Shown: piece after piece, positions 57,497 to 64,000 of the stretch
Layout of the letters: each line of letters starts with the position of its first letter
Position numbering within the stretch: position 1 is the stretch's first letter
Assembly (NCBI GenBank): GCA_050700835.1
Contig: JBOHDX010000155.1
Location: 1-64,000 of the forward strand
Length of the DNA: 64,000 nt
Reading direction: 5' to 3'
Source of the DNA: JBOHDX01 sp050700835
GTDB lineage: Bacteria > Actinomycetota > Actinomycetes > Propionibacteriales > Nocardioidaceae
The notes under the pieces: model-generated
What the model saw: the letters and a program-made list of their open reading frames with translations, nothing else
What the model was told of the DNA's origin: nothing
Databases searched by the model: none
Program-made: the position numbers and the translations under genes

Positions 57497-58648
57497 TCAC
57501 CGGGGACCGAAGGCGTCGCGCAGACGACCGAACACGCCCTTCTGGCCCGAGCTGAACTGTCCAGCGGGGCGTTCCTCACCGCGGGACGTCGCCAGCGCCC
57601 GCAGCAGCTCCTCCTGCTGCTCGTCGAGCTTGGTGGGCGTCGCGACGACGACTCGCACGACGAGGTCGCCGCGGCCGGTGCCCCGCAGGTGAGGAACGCC
57701 GCGGCCGCGGACGACGCTCTGCTCGCCGGACTGCGTCCCCGCCTTGATCTCCAACGGCAGTGTGACGTCGACGTCGGCGGCCCCTGTGTCCGCCTCGAGC
57801 GTCGGCAGGTCGAGGTGCGAGCCCAAGGCGGCGGCGGTCATCGGGATGGTGACGTCGCACAGCAAGTCATCACCGTGCCTGGTGAACAGCGCGTGTGGCG
57901 CCACGTCGATCTCGACGTAGAGGTCGCCGGCCGGACCACCGCCGGGGCCTACCTCTCCCTGACCGGACAGCTGGATCCGGGTGCCGGAGTCAACGCCGGC
58001 GGGCACCTTGACCTGCAGGCTGCGCCGGGCCCGGACCCGTCCGTCGCCCGAGCACTCGGGGCATGGGTTCGGGATCACCGTCCCGAAACCGCGACAGGTG
58101 GGGCACGGCCGCGCGGTGCGGATGTCCCCGAGGAACGACCGCTGCACGTGCTGGACCTCTCCGTGGCCCCCGCAGGTCTCGCACGTCACCGGCCGGGAGT
58201 TCTCCGCGGCGCCGGAGCCGTGGCAGGTGCTGCACACGACGGCCGTGTCGACCTTGAGCTCGCGGGTGGTGCCGAACGCCGCCTCCGCGAGATCGGCCTC
58301 GACCCGGAGCAACGCGTCCTGACCCCGCCGGGTACGCGGTCGCGGGCCGCGGGCGCCGCCCTGTTGACCGAAGAACGCGTCCATGATGTCGGTGAACGAG
58401 AACCCGGCACCATAGCCGCTGGCACCGCTCTGGCTCAGCGGGTCCCCGCCGCGGTCGAACATCTCGCGCTTCGCCGGGTCGGAGAGCACCTCGTAGGCCG
58501 CGGTGACCAGCTTGAACCGCTCCTGCGTCTCCGGGTCGGGGTTGACGTCGGGGTGCAGCTGGCGGGCGAGTCGCCGGTAGGCCTTCCGGATCTCCTCTGG
58601 GGACGCGTCGCGGGCGACGCCGAGGATCTCGTAGTAGTCCTGACTCAT
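57497..58648 (-). CDS. dnaJ: Chaperone protein DnaJ
   Basis: A 383-residue type I DnaJ with the J-domain QDYYEILGVARDASPEEIRKAYR and HPD motif, a Gly/Phe-rich linker, the zinc-finger domain with CSTCHGSG, CETCGGHG, CPTCRGFG and CPECSGDG, and the C-terminal substrate domain. It stimulates DnaK ATPase. No dnaK-grpE neighbours are present, so this is the second DnaJ copy typical of actinobacteria, co-transcribed with hrcA. ATG 58648 gives the standard start. Confidence 0.95.
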   Translation of the reverse strand: MSQDYYEILGVARDASPEEIRKAYRRLARQLHPDVNPDPETQERFKLVTAAYEVLSDPAKREMFDRGGDPLSQSGASGYGAGFSFTDIMDAFFGQQGGARGPRPRTRRGQDALLRVEADLAEAAFGTTRELKVDTAVVCSTCHGSGAAENSRPVTCETCGGHGEVQHVQRSFLGDIRTARPCPTCRGFGTVIPNPCPECSGDGRVRARRSLQVKVPAGVDSGTRIQLSGQGEVGPGGGPAGDLYVEIDVAPHALFTRHGDDLLCDVTIPMTAAALGSHLDLPTLEADTGAADVDVTLPLEIKAGTQSGEQSVVRGRGVPHLRGTGRGDLVVRVVVATPTKLDEQQEELLRALATSRGEERPAGQFSSGQKGVFGRLRDAFGPR

Positions 58649-58730
58649 GCTCGCCAATCTCGTGTGGGGGTCATCGGGTTGGTGGATCCGTCGTCATCAG
58701 AATCGGAATCGGAGTGGGAATCGGACTGAG

Positions 58731-59753
58731 TCAGCCCTCGCCCAGCGTCCGGCCCACGTAGCGTGCGACGGCCCGGACCGCGGCCATCGCCCCCGGATAG
58801 TCCATCCGGGTGGGACCGACGACACCGAGCGTGGCCCACGGGTCGTCTGACGGACCGTACGCCGACGCGACGACCGAGGTGCTGGAGAGGTCTTCGTAGG
58901 GCACCTCGTGGCCGATCCGGACCGTCAGTGTGGACGGGATGGTCGCCTCGCCGAGCAGGGTCAGCAGCACGACGTGCTCCTCGAGCGCCTCGAGGACAGG
59001 ACGGATCGACCGATCGAAGTCGTCACCGAACCGGGCAAGGTTGGCGGCGCCCCCGACTGCGACCCGCTCACCGGAACGCTCGTCGGAGAAGGCTTCCACC
59101 AGACTCGTCACGATGGTGGCGACGGCCGCGCGGTCAGCGATCGGGAAGGCGCTGGCGACGTCGGTCAGCCGGCCGGCTGCCTCTGAAAGCCTCTGGCCGA
59201 TGCAGGCGGTGCCGATGCGGGCGCGCAGGTCGCCGAGCAGGGCCTCACCCAGTGGCGCCGGTGTCTCGACCACGCGCTGCTCCACCCGCCCCGTGCTCGT
59301 GATCAGCACCAGCAGCAGCCGCTCGGGGGTCAACGCGACCAGCTCGACGTGCCGCACCGTGGATCGGGTGAGCGTGGGGTACTGCACGATGGCGACTTGG
59401 CGCGTGAGCTGAGCGAGGATGCGAACGCTGCGCTGCACGACGTCGTCGACGTCGACGGCCCCGTCGAGGAATGTCGAGATCGCTCGCCGCTCGGCCGGCG
59501 ACAGCTGCCGCACACTGGTGAGCCGGTCGACGAACAGCCGGTAGCCCTTGTCGGTCGGGATCCGGCCGGCACTCGTGTGCGGCTGGGCGATGAAGCCCTC
59601 GTCCTCGAGCGCGGCCATGTCGTTGCGCACGGTGGCCGACGACACACCCAGCGAGTGCCGCTCCACCAGAGCCTTCGAGCCCACCGGCTCCTGGGTGGAG
59701 ACATAGTCCTCGACGATGGCACGCAGCACCTCGAGCTTGCGGTCGTCGATCAC
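58731..59753 (-). CDS. hrcA: Heat-inducible transcription repressor HrcA
   Basis: A 340-residue repressor. The N-terminal winged helix is DDRKLEVLRAIVEDYVSTQEPVGSKAL with SSATVRNDMAALEDEGFI, and a dimerisation/inducer domain follows (EQRVVETPAPLGEALLGDL). It binds CIRCE elements upstream of heat-shock operons and is activated by GroEL. GTG 59753 is preceded by AAGGAG at good spacing. A perfect CIRCE lies upstream, showing autoregulation together with dnaJ. Confidence 0.95.
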   Translation of the reverse strand: MIDDRKLEVLRAIVEDYVSTQEPVGSKALVERHSLGVSSATVRNDMAALEDEGFIAQPHTSAGRIPTDKGYRLFVDRLTSVRQLSPAERRAISTFLDGAVDVDDVVQRSVRILAQLTRQVAIVQYPTLTRSTVRHVELVALTPERLLLVLITSTGRVEQRVVETPAPLGEALLGDLRARIGTACIGQRLSEAAGRLTDVASAFPIADRAAVATIVTSLVEAFSDERSGERVAVGGAANLARFGDDFDRSIRPVLEALEEHVVLLTLLGEATIPSTLTVRIGHEVPYEDLSSTSVVASAYGPSDDPWATLGVVGPTRMDYPGAMAAVRAVARYVGRTLGEG

Positions 59754-59810
59754 GGTGCTCCTTCCCTGTCGCGGACCCGGGTCAGGAGGTCCGGGCGGCA
59801 CCGCTGCCCA

Positions 59811-59872
59811 CATCGGCCACCCACATTGGCCACCCACATTGGCCACCCACATCGGCCACCCACATCGGCCAC
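59811..59872. repeat. 13-bp tandem repeat in the hrcA leader
   Basis: Four full copies and a partial fifth of CATYGGCCACCCA lie at 59811-59823, 59824-59836, 59837-59849, 59850-59862 and from 59863. They fall between the CIRCE and the hrcA start, so they are in the untranslated leader of the hrcA transcript. Confidence 0.85.
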
Positions 59873-59901
59873 ACTGGCACTCGTCCGGGATGAGTGCCAG
59901 T
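59873..59901. promoter_or_regulatory. CIRCE element (HrcA binding site)
   Basis: ACTGGCACTC-N9-GAGTGCCAGT, a perfect 10-base inverted repeat with the 9-base centre required for CIRCE (consensus TTAGCACTC-N9-GAGTGCTAA). It is 120 bases upstream of hrcA and ends 9 bases before the divergent MBL gene start, so it may repress both directions. Confidence 0.9.
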
Positions 59902-59910
59902 CTACGCCGC

Positions 59911-60744
59911 ATGACGATCGCGGACGGCTCGCGCGACTGGGTCGAGGTTGCCGACCGTTGCTTCATGCGCCGCTACTCGTCCTTCGACGTCAACGTCGGT
60001 GTCGTCGTGGGCACCGCCGGTCTCGCCGTGATCGACACCCGGGCGAGTCTCTCCCAAGGCAGCGAGACGGCCGGTCACGTCCGTGAGCTGAGTCACCTGC
60101 CGGTGTCGGGGGTGGTCAACACGCACCAGCACTTCGACCACACGTACGGCAACGCGGCGTTCCCCGGCGTGCGCATCGTCGCGCACGAGTCGGTGCCGGA
60201 GGACCTCGCAGAGGATTGGGCTCGGATCCGTGACGACGCCGAGGGGTCGACCGACGACCCGTTCAGTGCCGAGGTGCTCGCCACCCCGTTGGTCGTCCCC
60301 GACACGACGTTCTCGTCGGTGTGCTTCCTCGACCTGGGCGACCGGACGATCGAGCTGGCGTACCCGGGTCGCGGTCACACCCGCGGAGACATCCTGGTGC
60401 GGGTGCCCGACGCCGACGTGGTGTACGCAGGGGACCTGGTCGAGCAGTCTGGTCCCCCGTCGTACGGCGAGGACTGCTGGCCGCTCGAGTGGGGTGCCAC
60501 CCTCGACCTGGCGATCGGGCTGATGACCCCCGGCTCGACCGTGGTGCCGGGGCATGGAGACGCCGTGGACCGCGAGTTCGTGCAGGCACAGCGCCAAGAC
60601 GTCATCGACGTGGCGGAGCAGATCCGTGAGCTGGCCGGCTCGGCCCGGACGGTGGACGACGCCCTGGCCCTCGGGACCTGGCCGTTCCCACCCGAGCGGC
60701 TCGTCGCCGCCGTACGACGCGGCTTCACCCACCTGCGCGGCTGA
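59911..60744 (+). CDS. MBL-fold metallohydrolase
   Basis: A 277-residue metallo-beta-lactamase-fold protein with THQHFDHTYGN (the HxHxDH metal motif in the form HQHFDH), a later AYPGRGHTRGD and VVPGHGD. It is a general hydrolase of unknown substrate. ATG 59911 lies 9 bases after the CIRCE; an in-frame ATG at 59890 lies inside it. It is divergent from hrcA and could be heat-inducible through the shared CIRCE (inference). Confidence 0.87.
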   Translation: MTIADGSRDWVEVADRCFMRRYSSFDVNVGVVVGTAGLAVIDTRASLSQGSETAGHVRELSHLPVSGVVNTHQHFDHTYGNAAFPGVRIVAHESVPEDLAEDWARIRDDAEGSTDDPFSAEVLATPLVVPDTTFSSVCFLDLGDRTIELAYPGRGHTRGDILVRVPDADVVYAGDLVEQSGPPSYGEDCWPLEWGATLDLAIGLMTPGSTVVPGHGDAVDREFVQAQRQDVIDVAEQIRELAGSARTVDDALALGTWPFPPERLVAAVRRGFTHLRG

Positions 60745-60756
60745 CCGACCTCCGGT

Positions 60757-60813
60757 GAGCCTTACGTTTCGGTGACGACACGCCCCGGCGTGTCGCCCCA
60801 AAACGTGAGGCTC
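60757..60813. repeat. 57-bp inverted repeat downstream of the MBL gene
   Basis: Long, slightly mismatched arms: GAGCCTTACGTTTCGG then TGACGACACGCC pair with GGCGTGTCGCCCC then AAAACGTGAGGCTC. It starts 13 bases after the MBL stop and ends 28 bases before the DUF3097 start, a place and form similar to the 42- and 61-bp families, with a third sequence. Confidence 0.7.
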
Positions 60814-60840
60814 GGCGAAAGCGGGCCGTAGCCTGCGGCG

Positions 60841-61689
60841 GTGAGCTCTGGCGACCGCTACGGCCCCGACGTCCTGACCGGGGACTGGCGTGCTCCAGCG
60901 CGCGGTCGCGCCCAGCCGGCCGCGGCGAATCGGGGCCTCGTCGTCGAGGAGGTCATGACCGGTTGGTGCGGTGAGATCGTCCGCGTGGACCGCGACCTCG
61001 ACACGGTCGAGCTCGAGGACCGGCACCGCCGGCGGCGCACCTTCCCGCTCGGGCCCGGGTTCCTGGTCGAAGGCCGGCCGGTGATCCTGCACCCTCCGGT
61101 ACGCCCTGGCCCGCAGCCGCCCGGGCGTACCGCCTCCGGATCGGTGGCGGTGCCGGGCGCACCGGCCAAGGTCGCCAGGGCGAGCCGGATCTATGTCGAG
61201 GGGCGCCACGACGCCGAGCTCGTGGAGCGCGTGTGGGGCGCCGACCTGCGGGTTGAGGGCGTGGCCGTCGAGTACCTCGACGGCATCGACGACCTGTCGG
61301 ACGTCGTGCGGGTGTTCGGGCCGGCTCCCGGCCGCCGGCTCGGCGTCCTGGTCGACCACCTGGTGACCGGGTCGAAGGAGAGCCGGATCGCCGCCGACGT
61401 CGCCCGCGGCCCCCTGGGCAGGCACGTGCTGATCGTCGGCCACCCCTACGTCGACGTCTGGCAAGCGGTGAAGCCCGAACGGCTCGGGCTGACGGCGTGG
61501 CCGACGATTCCGCGGACGATGTCGTGGAAGCACGGGATCTGCCAGACCCTCGGCTGGCCGCACCGCTCCCAGGCCGACGTCGCATCCGCGTGGCAGCGCA
61601 TCCTCGCCAGCGTCCACTCGTACACCGATCTGGAGCCGTCGTTGCTCGGCCGGGTCGAGGAGCTGATCGACTTCGTCACCGCCGGGTGA
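60841..61689 (+). CDS. DUF3097 family protein
   Basis: A 282-residue actinobacterial protein with RIYVEGRHDAELVERVWG (a Toprim-like segment) and VLVDHLVTGSKESRIA. The family has no established function; its Toprim-like core suggests nucleic-acid metabolism. GTG 60841 is used. The gene sits between the MBL hydrolase and hemW, its usual neighbourhood beside hrcA. A 61-bp palindrome follows its stop. Confidence 0.82.
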   Translation: MSSGDRYGPDVLTGDWRAPARGRAQPAAANRGLVVEEVMTGWCGEIVRVDRDLDTVELEDRHRRRRTFPLGPGFLVEGRPVILHPPVRPGPQPPGRTASGSVAVPGAPAKVARASRIYVEGRHDAELVERVWGADLRVEGVAVEYLDGIDDLSDVVRVFGPAPGRRLGVLVDHLVTGSKESRIAADVARGPLGRHVLIVGHPYVDVWQAVKPERLGLTAWPTIPRTMSWKHGICQTLGWPHRSQADVASAWQRILASVHSYTDLEPSLLGRVEELIDFVTAG

Positions 61690-61712
61690 GGTGACCCCCC
61701 AGGGCGGCCGCT

Positions 61713-61773
61713 CGCAATTGTCCGAAAGTGGCTCGATCCGGGGCGGAATCCGAGCCATTTGGCCGCAATTGCG
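61713..61773. repeat. 61-bp palindromic repeat, copy 2 (convergent DUF3097/hemW junction)
   Basis: The same 61-base length and tips (CGCAATTG and CCGCAATTGCG) as at 39191-39251, with inner TGGCTCG/CGAGCCA and a different centre. It lies in the 100-base gap between two convergent genes, consistent with a transcription terminator. Confidence 0.8.
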
Positions 61774-61789
61774 TGGGGGGGAGCCACCG

Positions 61790-63007
61790 TCACGGGATCA
61801 GGTGGCGCACGACCGCGTCGGCCAGCAGCCGGCCCCGCAGGGTGAGCCGGAGCCGTTCGGTGTCGGCCGTGAGCAGCCCGTCCGCGGCAAGCTCGGCGAC
61901 CGCGTCCCGGCCGGCGGGATCGAGCTCGACCAGTGCCAGCCCCTCGACCAGCCGGGTCTCCAACAGCACCCGCTCCACGCGCCGCGTCTCGTCGTCGAGG
62001 GTCTCGCGGGCGAAGGCGGGGCTCACCCCGTTGGCCAGCCGCTGTGCGTAGGCCGCGGGATGCTTCACGTTCCACCAGCGCACCCCGCCCACGTGCGAAT
62101 GGGCACCAGGCCCGATGCCCCACCAGTCGGCGCCGGTCCAGTACAACCCGTTGTGCAGGCAGCGGGACGCGGCGTCTCGCGACCAGTTCGACAGCTCGTA
62201 CCACGCGTACCCGGCCGCGGCGAGCACATCGTCGGCGAGGGCGTACTTGTCCGCGAGGTCGTCGTCGCCCGGCCCCGGGAGCTCGCCCCTCGACACCCGG
62301 CGGGCGAGCGCCGTGCCCGGCTCGACGGTCAGGGCATATGCACTGACGTGGTCGGGCCGCAGCGCGAGCGCCGCGTCGAGGGTGCACCACCAGTCGTCGA
62401 GTGACTCCCCCGGTGTGCCATAGATGAGATCGAGGCTCAGCTGGCCGAAGCCCGCGCTCCGAGCGGCGGCGACGACGTCGGGCAGCCGAGCGGCGTCATG
62501 GGTCCGGTCGAGGGTCGCGAGTACGTGCGGGACCGCCGACTGCATGCCGAGCGAGATCCGGTTGATCCCACCGGCCCGCAGCTGCACCAACGCCGCGGGG
62601 TCGACACTGTCGGGGTTGGCCTCGGTGGTCACCTCGGCGTCCGGCGCGAGTCCGAAGACGTCGTCGACCGCAGCCACGATCCCGGTCAGGTCGGTGGCCG
62701 GCAGCAGGGTCGGCGTGCCACCGCCGAAGAACACCGTCGACACCTTCGGGGCCGCGTCGGCGAGCACCTCGCGCGCCAGCGTCAGCTCGGCCCGGACGGC
62801 CTGGGCGTACGTCGACCGGGACGCGCCGGGCGTCTCCCCGAGCTCCGAGGCCGTGTAGGTGTTGAAGTCGCAGTAGCCGCAGCGCGTCGCGCAGAACGGT
62901 ACGTGCACGTAGAGCCCGAACGGCCGCTCCCCCAGCCCGGCGGTGGCGGCCCGCGGCAACCGCCCGTCGGACGGGGCCGGATCACCCGGCGGCAGCGTGG
63001 ACGGCAC
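61790..63007 (-). CDS. hemW: HemW-type radical SAM heme chaperone
   Basis: A 405-residue radical SAM protein with the cluster motif CxxxCxxC in FCATRCGYCDFNTYT and VSTVFFGGGTPTLLP, VTTEANPDSVD and RISLGMQSAVPHVLATLDRTHD. The C-terminal HemN-like domain follows. HemW is often annotated as coproporphyrinogen III oxidase, but lacking the HemN N-terminal extension it is more likely a heme chaperone. It is convergent with DUF3097. Confidence 0.92.
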   Translation of the reverse strand: MPSTLPPGDPAPSDGRLPRAATAGLGERPFGLYVHVPFCATRCGYCDFNTYTASELGETPGASRSTYAQAVRAELTLAREVLADAAPKVSTVFFGGGTPTLLPATDLTGIVAAVDDVFGLAPDAEVTTEANPDSVDPAALVQLRAGGINRISLGMQSAVPHVLATLDRTHDAARLPDVVAAARSAGFGQLSLDLIYGTPGESLDDWWCTLDAALALRPDHVSAYALTVEPGTALARRVSRGELPGPGDDDLADKYALADDVLAAAGYAWYELSNWSRDAASRCLHNGLYWTGADWWGIGPGAHSHVGGVRWWNVKHPAAYAQRLANGVSPAFARETLDDETRRVERVLLETRLVEGLALVELDPAGRDAVAELAADGLLTADTERLRLTLRGRLLADAVVRHLIP

Positions 63008-63027
63008 CCAGCCAGTGTCGCAGCCGG

Positions 63028-64000
63028 TCAGCGGTACAACGCGTCGAGCTCGTCGCGATGGTTGCCCTCGACGACCCGGCGCTTCACCTTCATGCTCGGC
63101 GTCAGCTCGCCGGACGCCACGGTCAGGTCGTGGTCGAGGAGGATGAACTTCTTAAGCGTCTCCCACCGGTTCAGCTGCGCGTTGAGGGTGGCGACGTAGC
63201 CCTCGATCTCGGCGCGCATCTGATCCGATCCGACGACCTGGGCGTACGACGCGCCGGTCATGCCGTGCGAGGTGGCCCAGTCGTCGACCGCGTCCGGATC
63301 GAGGGTGATGATCCCGGAGCAGAAGTTGCGGTCGTTGCCATGGACGAGCATCTGGCTGGCCAGTGGGCAGATCGCCTTGAACAACCCCTCGATGTGCGAG
63401 GGCGCGACGTACTTGCCGCCAGAAGTCTTGAACAGGTCCTTCTTGCGGTCGGTGATCGTCAGGAAGCCGTCCGCGTCGAGCTCGCCGATGTCACCGGTCG
63501 CCAGCCACCCATCGCCGACGAGCGTCTCGGCCGTCTCGGCATCGAGATGGTGGTAGCCGTCCATCACGCCAAGGCCCTTGAGCAGAATCTCTCCGTCGTC
63601 GGCGATCTTGATCTGCGTGCCGGTGAACGGGAGCCCGACCGTCCCGAACTTGAAGTGGTCTGGACGGTTGACCACCGAGCCGGCGGACGTCTCGGTCAGC
63701 CCGTAGCCCTCGAGGATGAGGATCCCAGCGGCATGGAACCACTCCGCCACCTCGCCGGACAGCGCGGCCGAGCCCGAGATGAAGAAGCGAATCCGCCCAC
63801 CGAAGCGGGCTCGCACCTTGGCGAACACCAGCCTGTCCGCCACCGCGTACTGCACCGTCAGCAGCGGCGGAAGACTGGTGCCGGCACGCTGCAGCCGCGA
63901 CGCCTTGAGTCCCACCGCGCAGGCCCAGTCGAAGATCCGGGCCTTCAGCGCACCCTCGGCGCGCGCCATCGTGACGATCCGGCCGTAGGCCTTCTCGAAG
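63028..64000 (-). CDS. Long-chain acyl-CoA synthetase, C-terminal part (cut by window edge)
   Basis: An open frame from 64000 to the stop at 63028, at least 324 residues. It contains GGRIRFFISGSAALSGEVAEWFHAAGILILEGYGLTETSAGS, the AMP-forming motif with YGLTET, then GWLATGDIGELDADGFLTITDRKKDLFKTSGGKYVAPSHIE (the A8 hinge with D-R-K-K-D). It activates fatty acids to acyl-CoA; mycobacterial FadD15-type proteins have this form. The N-terminus is outside the window. Confidence 0.9.
   Translation of the reverse strand, partial: FEKAYGRIVTMARAEGALKARIFDWACAVGLKASRLQRAGTSLPPLLTVQYAVADRLVFAKVRARFGGRIRFFISGSAALSGEVAEWFHAAGILILEGYGLTETSAGSVVNRPDHFKFGTVGLPFTGTQIKIADDGEILLKGLGVMDGYHHLDAETAETLVGDGWLATGDIGELDADGFLTITDRKKDLFKTSGGKYVAPSHIEGLFKAICPLASQMLVHGNDRNFCSGIITLDPDAVDDWATSHGMTGASYAQVVGSDQMRAEIEGYVATLNAQLNRWETLKKFILLDHDLTVASGELTPSMKVKRRVVEGNHRDELDALYR

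Overview
This is a contiguous stretch of chromosome from a high-GC actinobacterium. The evidence is uniformly GC-rich coding sequence with many GTG starts, actinobacterial-type families (DUF3145, DUF3097, a DUF2156 lysyl-phosphatidylglycerol synthase), long actinobacterial LeuA and homodimeric GlyQS, and the gene orders sigma-70/dnaG/oxidoreductase/dgt and hemW/DUF3097/hrcA/dnaJ/phoH/ybeY/corC/cdd-like/era/leuA/recO/uppS that I recall from Streptomyces, Mycobacterium and relatives. The genus cannot be fixed from the sequence. There is no IS element, phage or CRISPR array, so this is mostly core genome with small accessory modules.

Layout. 1-9.6 kb: a cut-off gene, a YCII-domain protein with an ECF42-type sigma factor, DUF3145, a membrane lipid lysyltransferase, a fused isobutyryl-CoA mutase (IcmF), an orphan Flp pilin and an EAL/HDOD protein. 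9.6-18.1 kb: a metabolic cluster around an Lrp/AsnC regulator. Leftward are a glutamine-synthetase-like ligase, a Dabb protein, an APC permease and an amidohydrolase. Rightward are an aminotransferase, a cupin, an SDR with a degenerate active site and a class II glutamine amidotransferase. I read this as a gamma-glutamylation route for uptake and breakdown of an unknown amine or amino acid. 18.1-22.3 kb: a lipoprotein, an antibiotic-kinase-like protein, a CadI/ArsI-ArsR-ArsC arsenic module, two tRNAs (Met/CAT and Asn/GTT) and a PIG-L deacetylase.

22.3-41.8 kb: housekeeping genes (primary-type sigma factor, dnaG, dgt, dusB, glyQS, uppS, recO) interleaved with secreted proteins (a lipoprotein and a BNR/sialidase-like protein), an NCS1 permease plus amidase pair, and a zinc module (ZIP transporter + Zur with a Zur/Fur-like box). 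41.8-47.4 kb: a penicillin-acylase-family Ntn hydrolase behind a TetR-type palindrome, a GNAT, a protealysin-like M4 protease with a downstream emfourin-like inhibitor, and a cysteine-free HesB-like protein.

47.4-64 kb: leuA with a 15-codon leader peptide holding three consecutive Leu codons, then era, an inactive cytidine-deaminase-like protein, corC, ybeY and phoH as a compact minus-strand run. Next come a class C beta-lactamase-like protein, a HIT protein, an ECF sigma/membrane anti-sigma-like pair, dnaJ-hrcA under a perfect CIRCE element that also abuts a divergent MBL hydrolase, DUF3097, hemW and a cut-off acyl-CoA synthetase.

The least expected signal is non-coding. (i) Dispersed inverted repeats have conserved tips and fixed length: three copies of 42 bp and two copies of 61 bp, the latter both in convergent gene junctions. 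(ii) Short tandem duplications recur at gene boundaries, several including the stop codon (zur, leuA, uppS, the cdd-like gene, the HIT gene) or the untranslated leader (hrcA, dusB).
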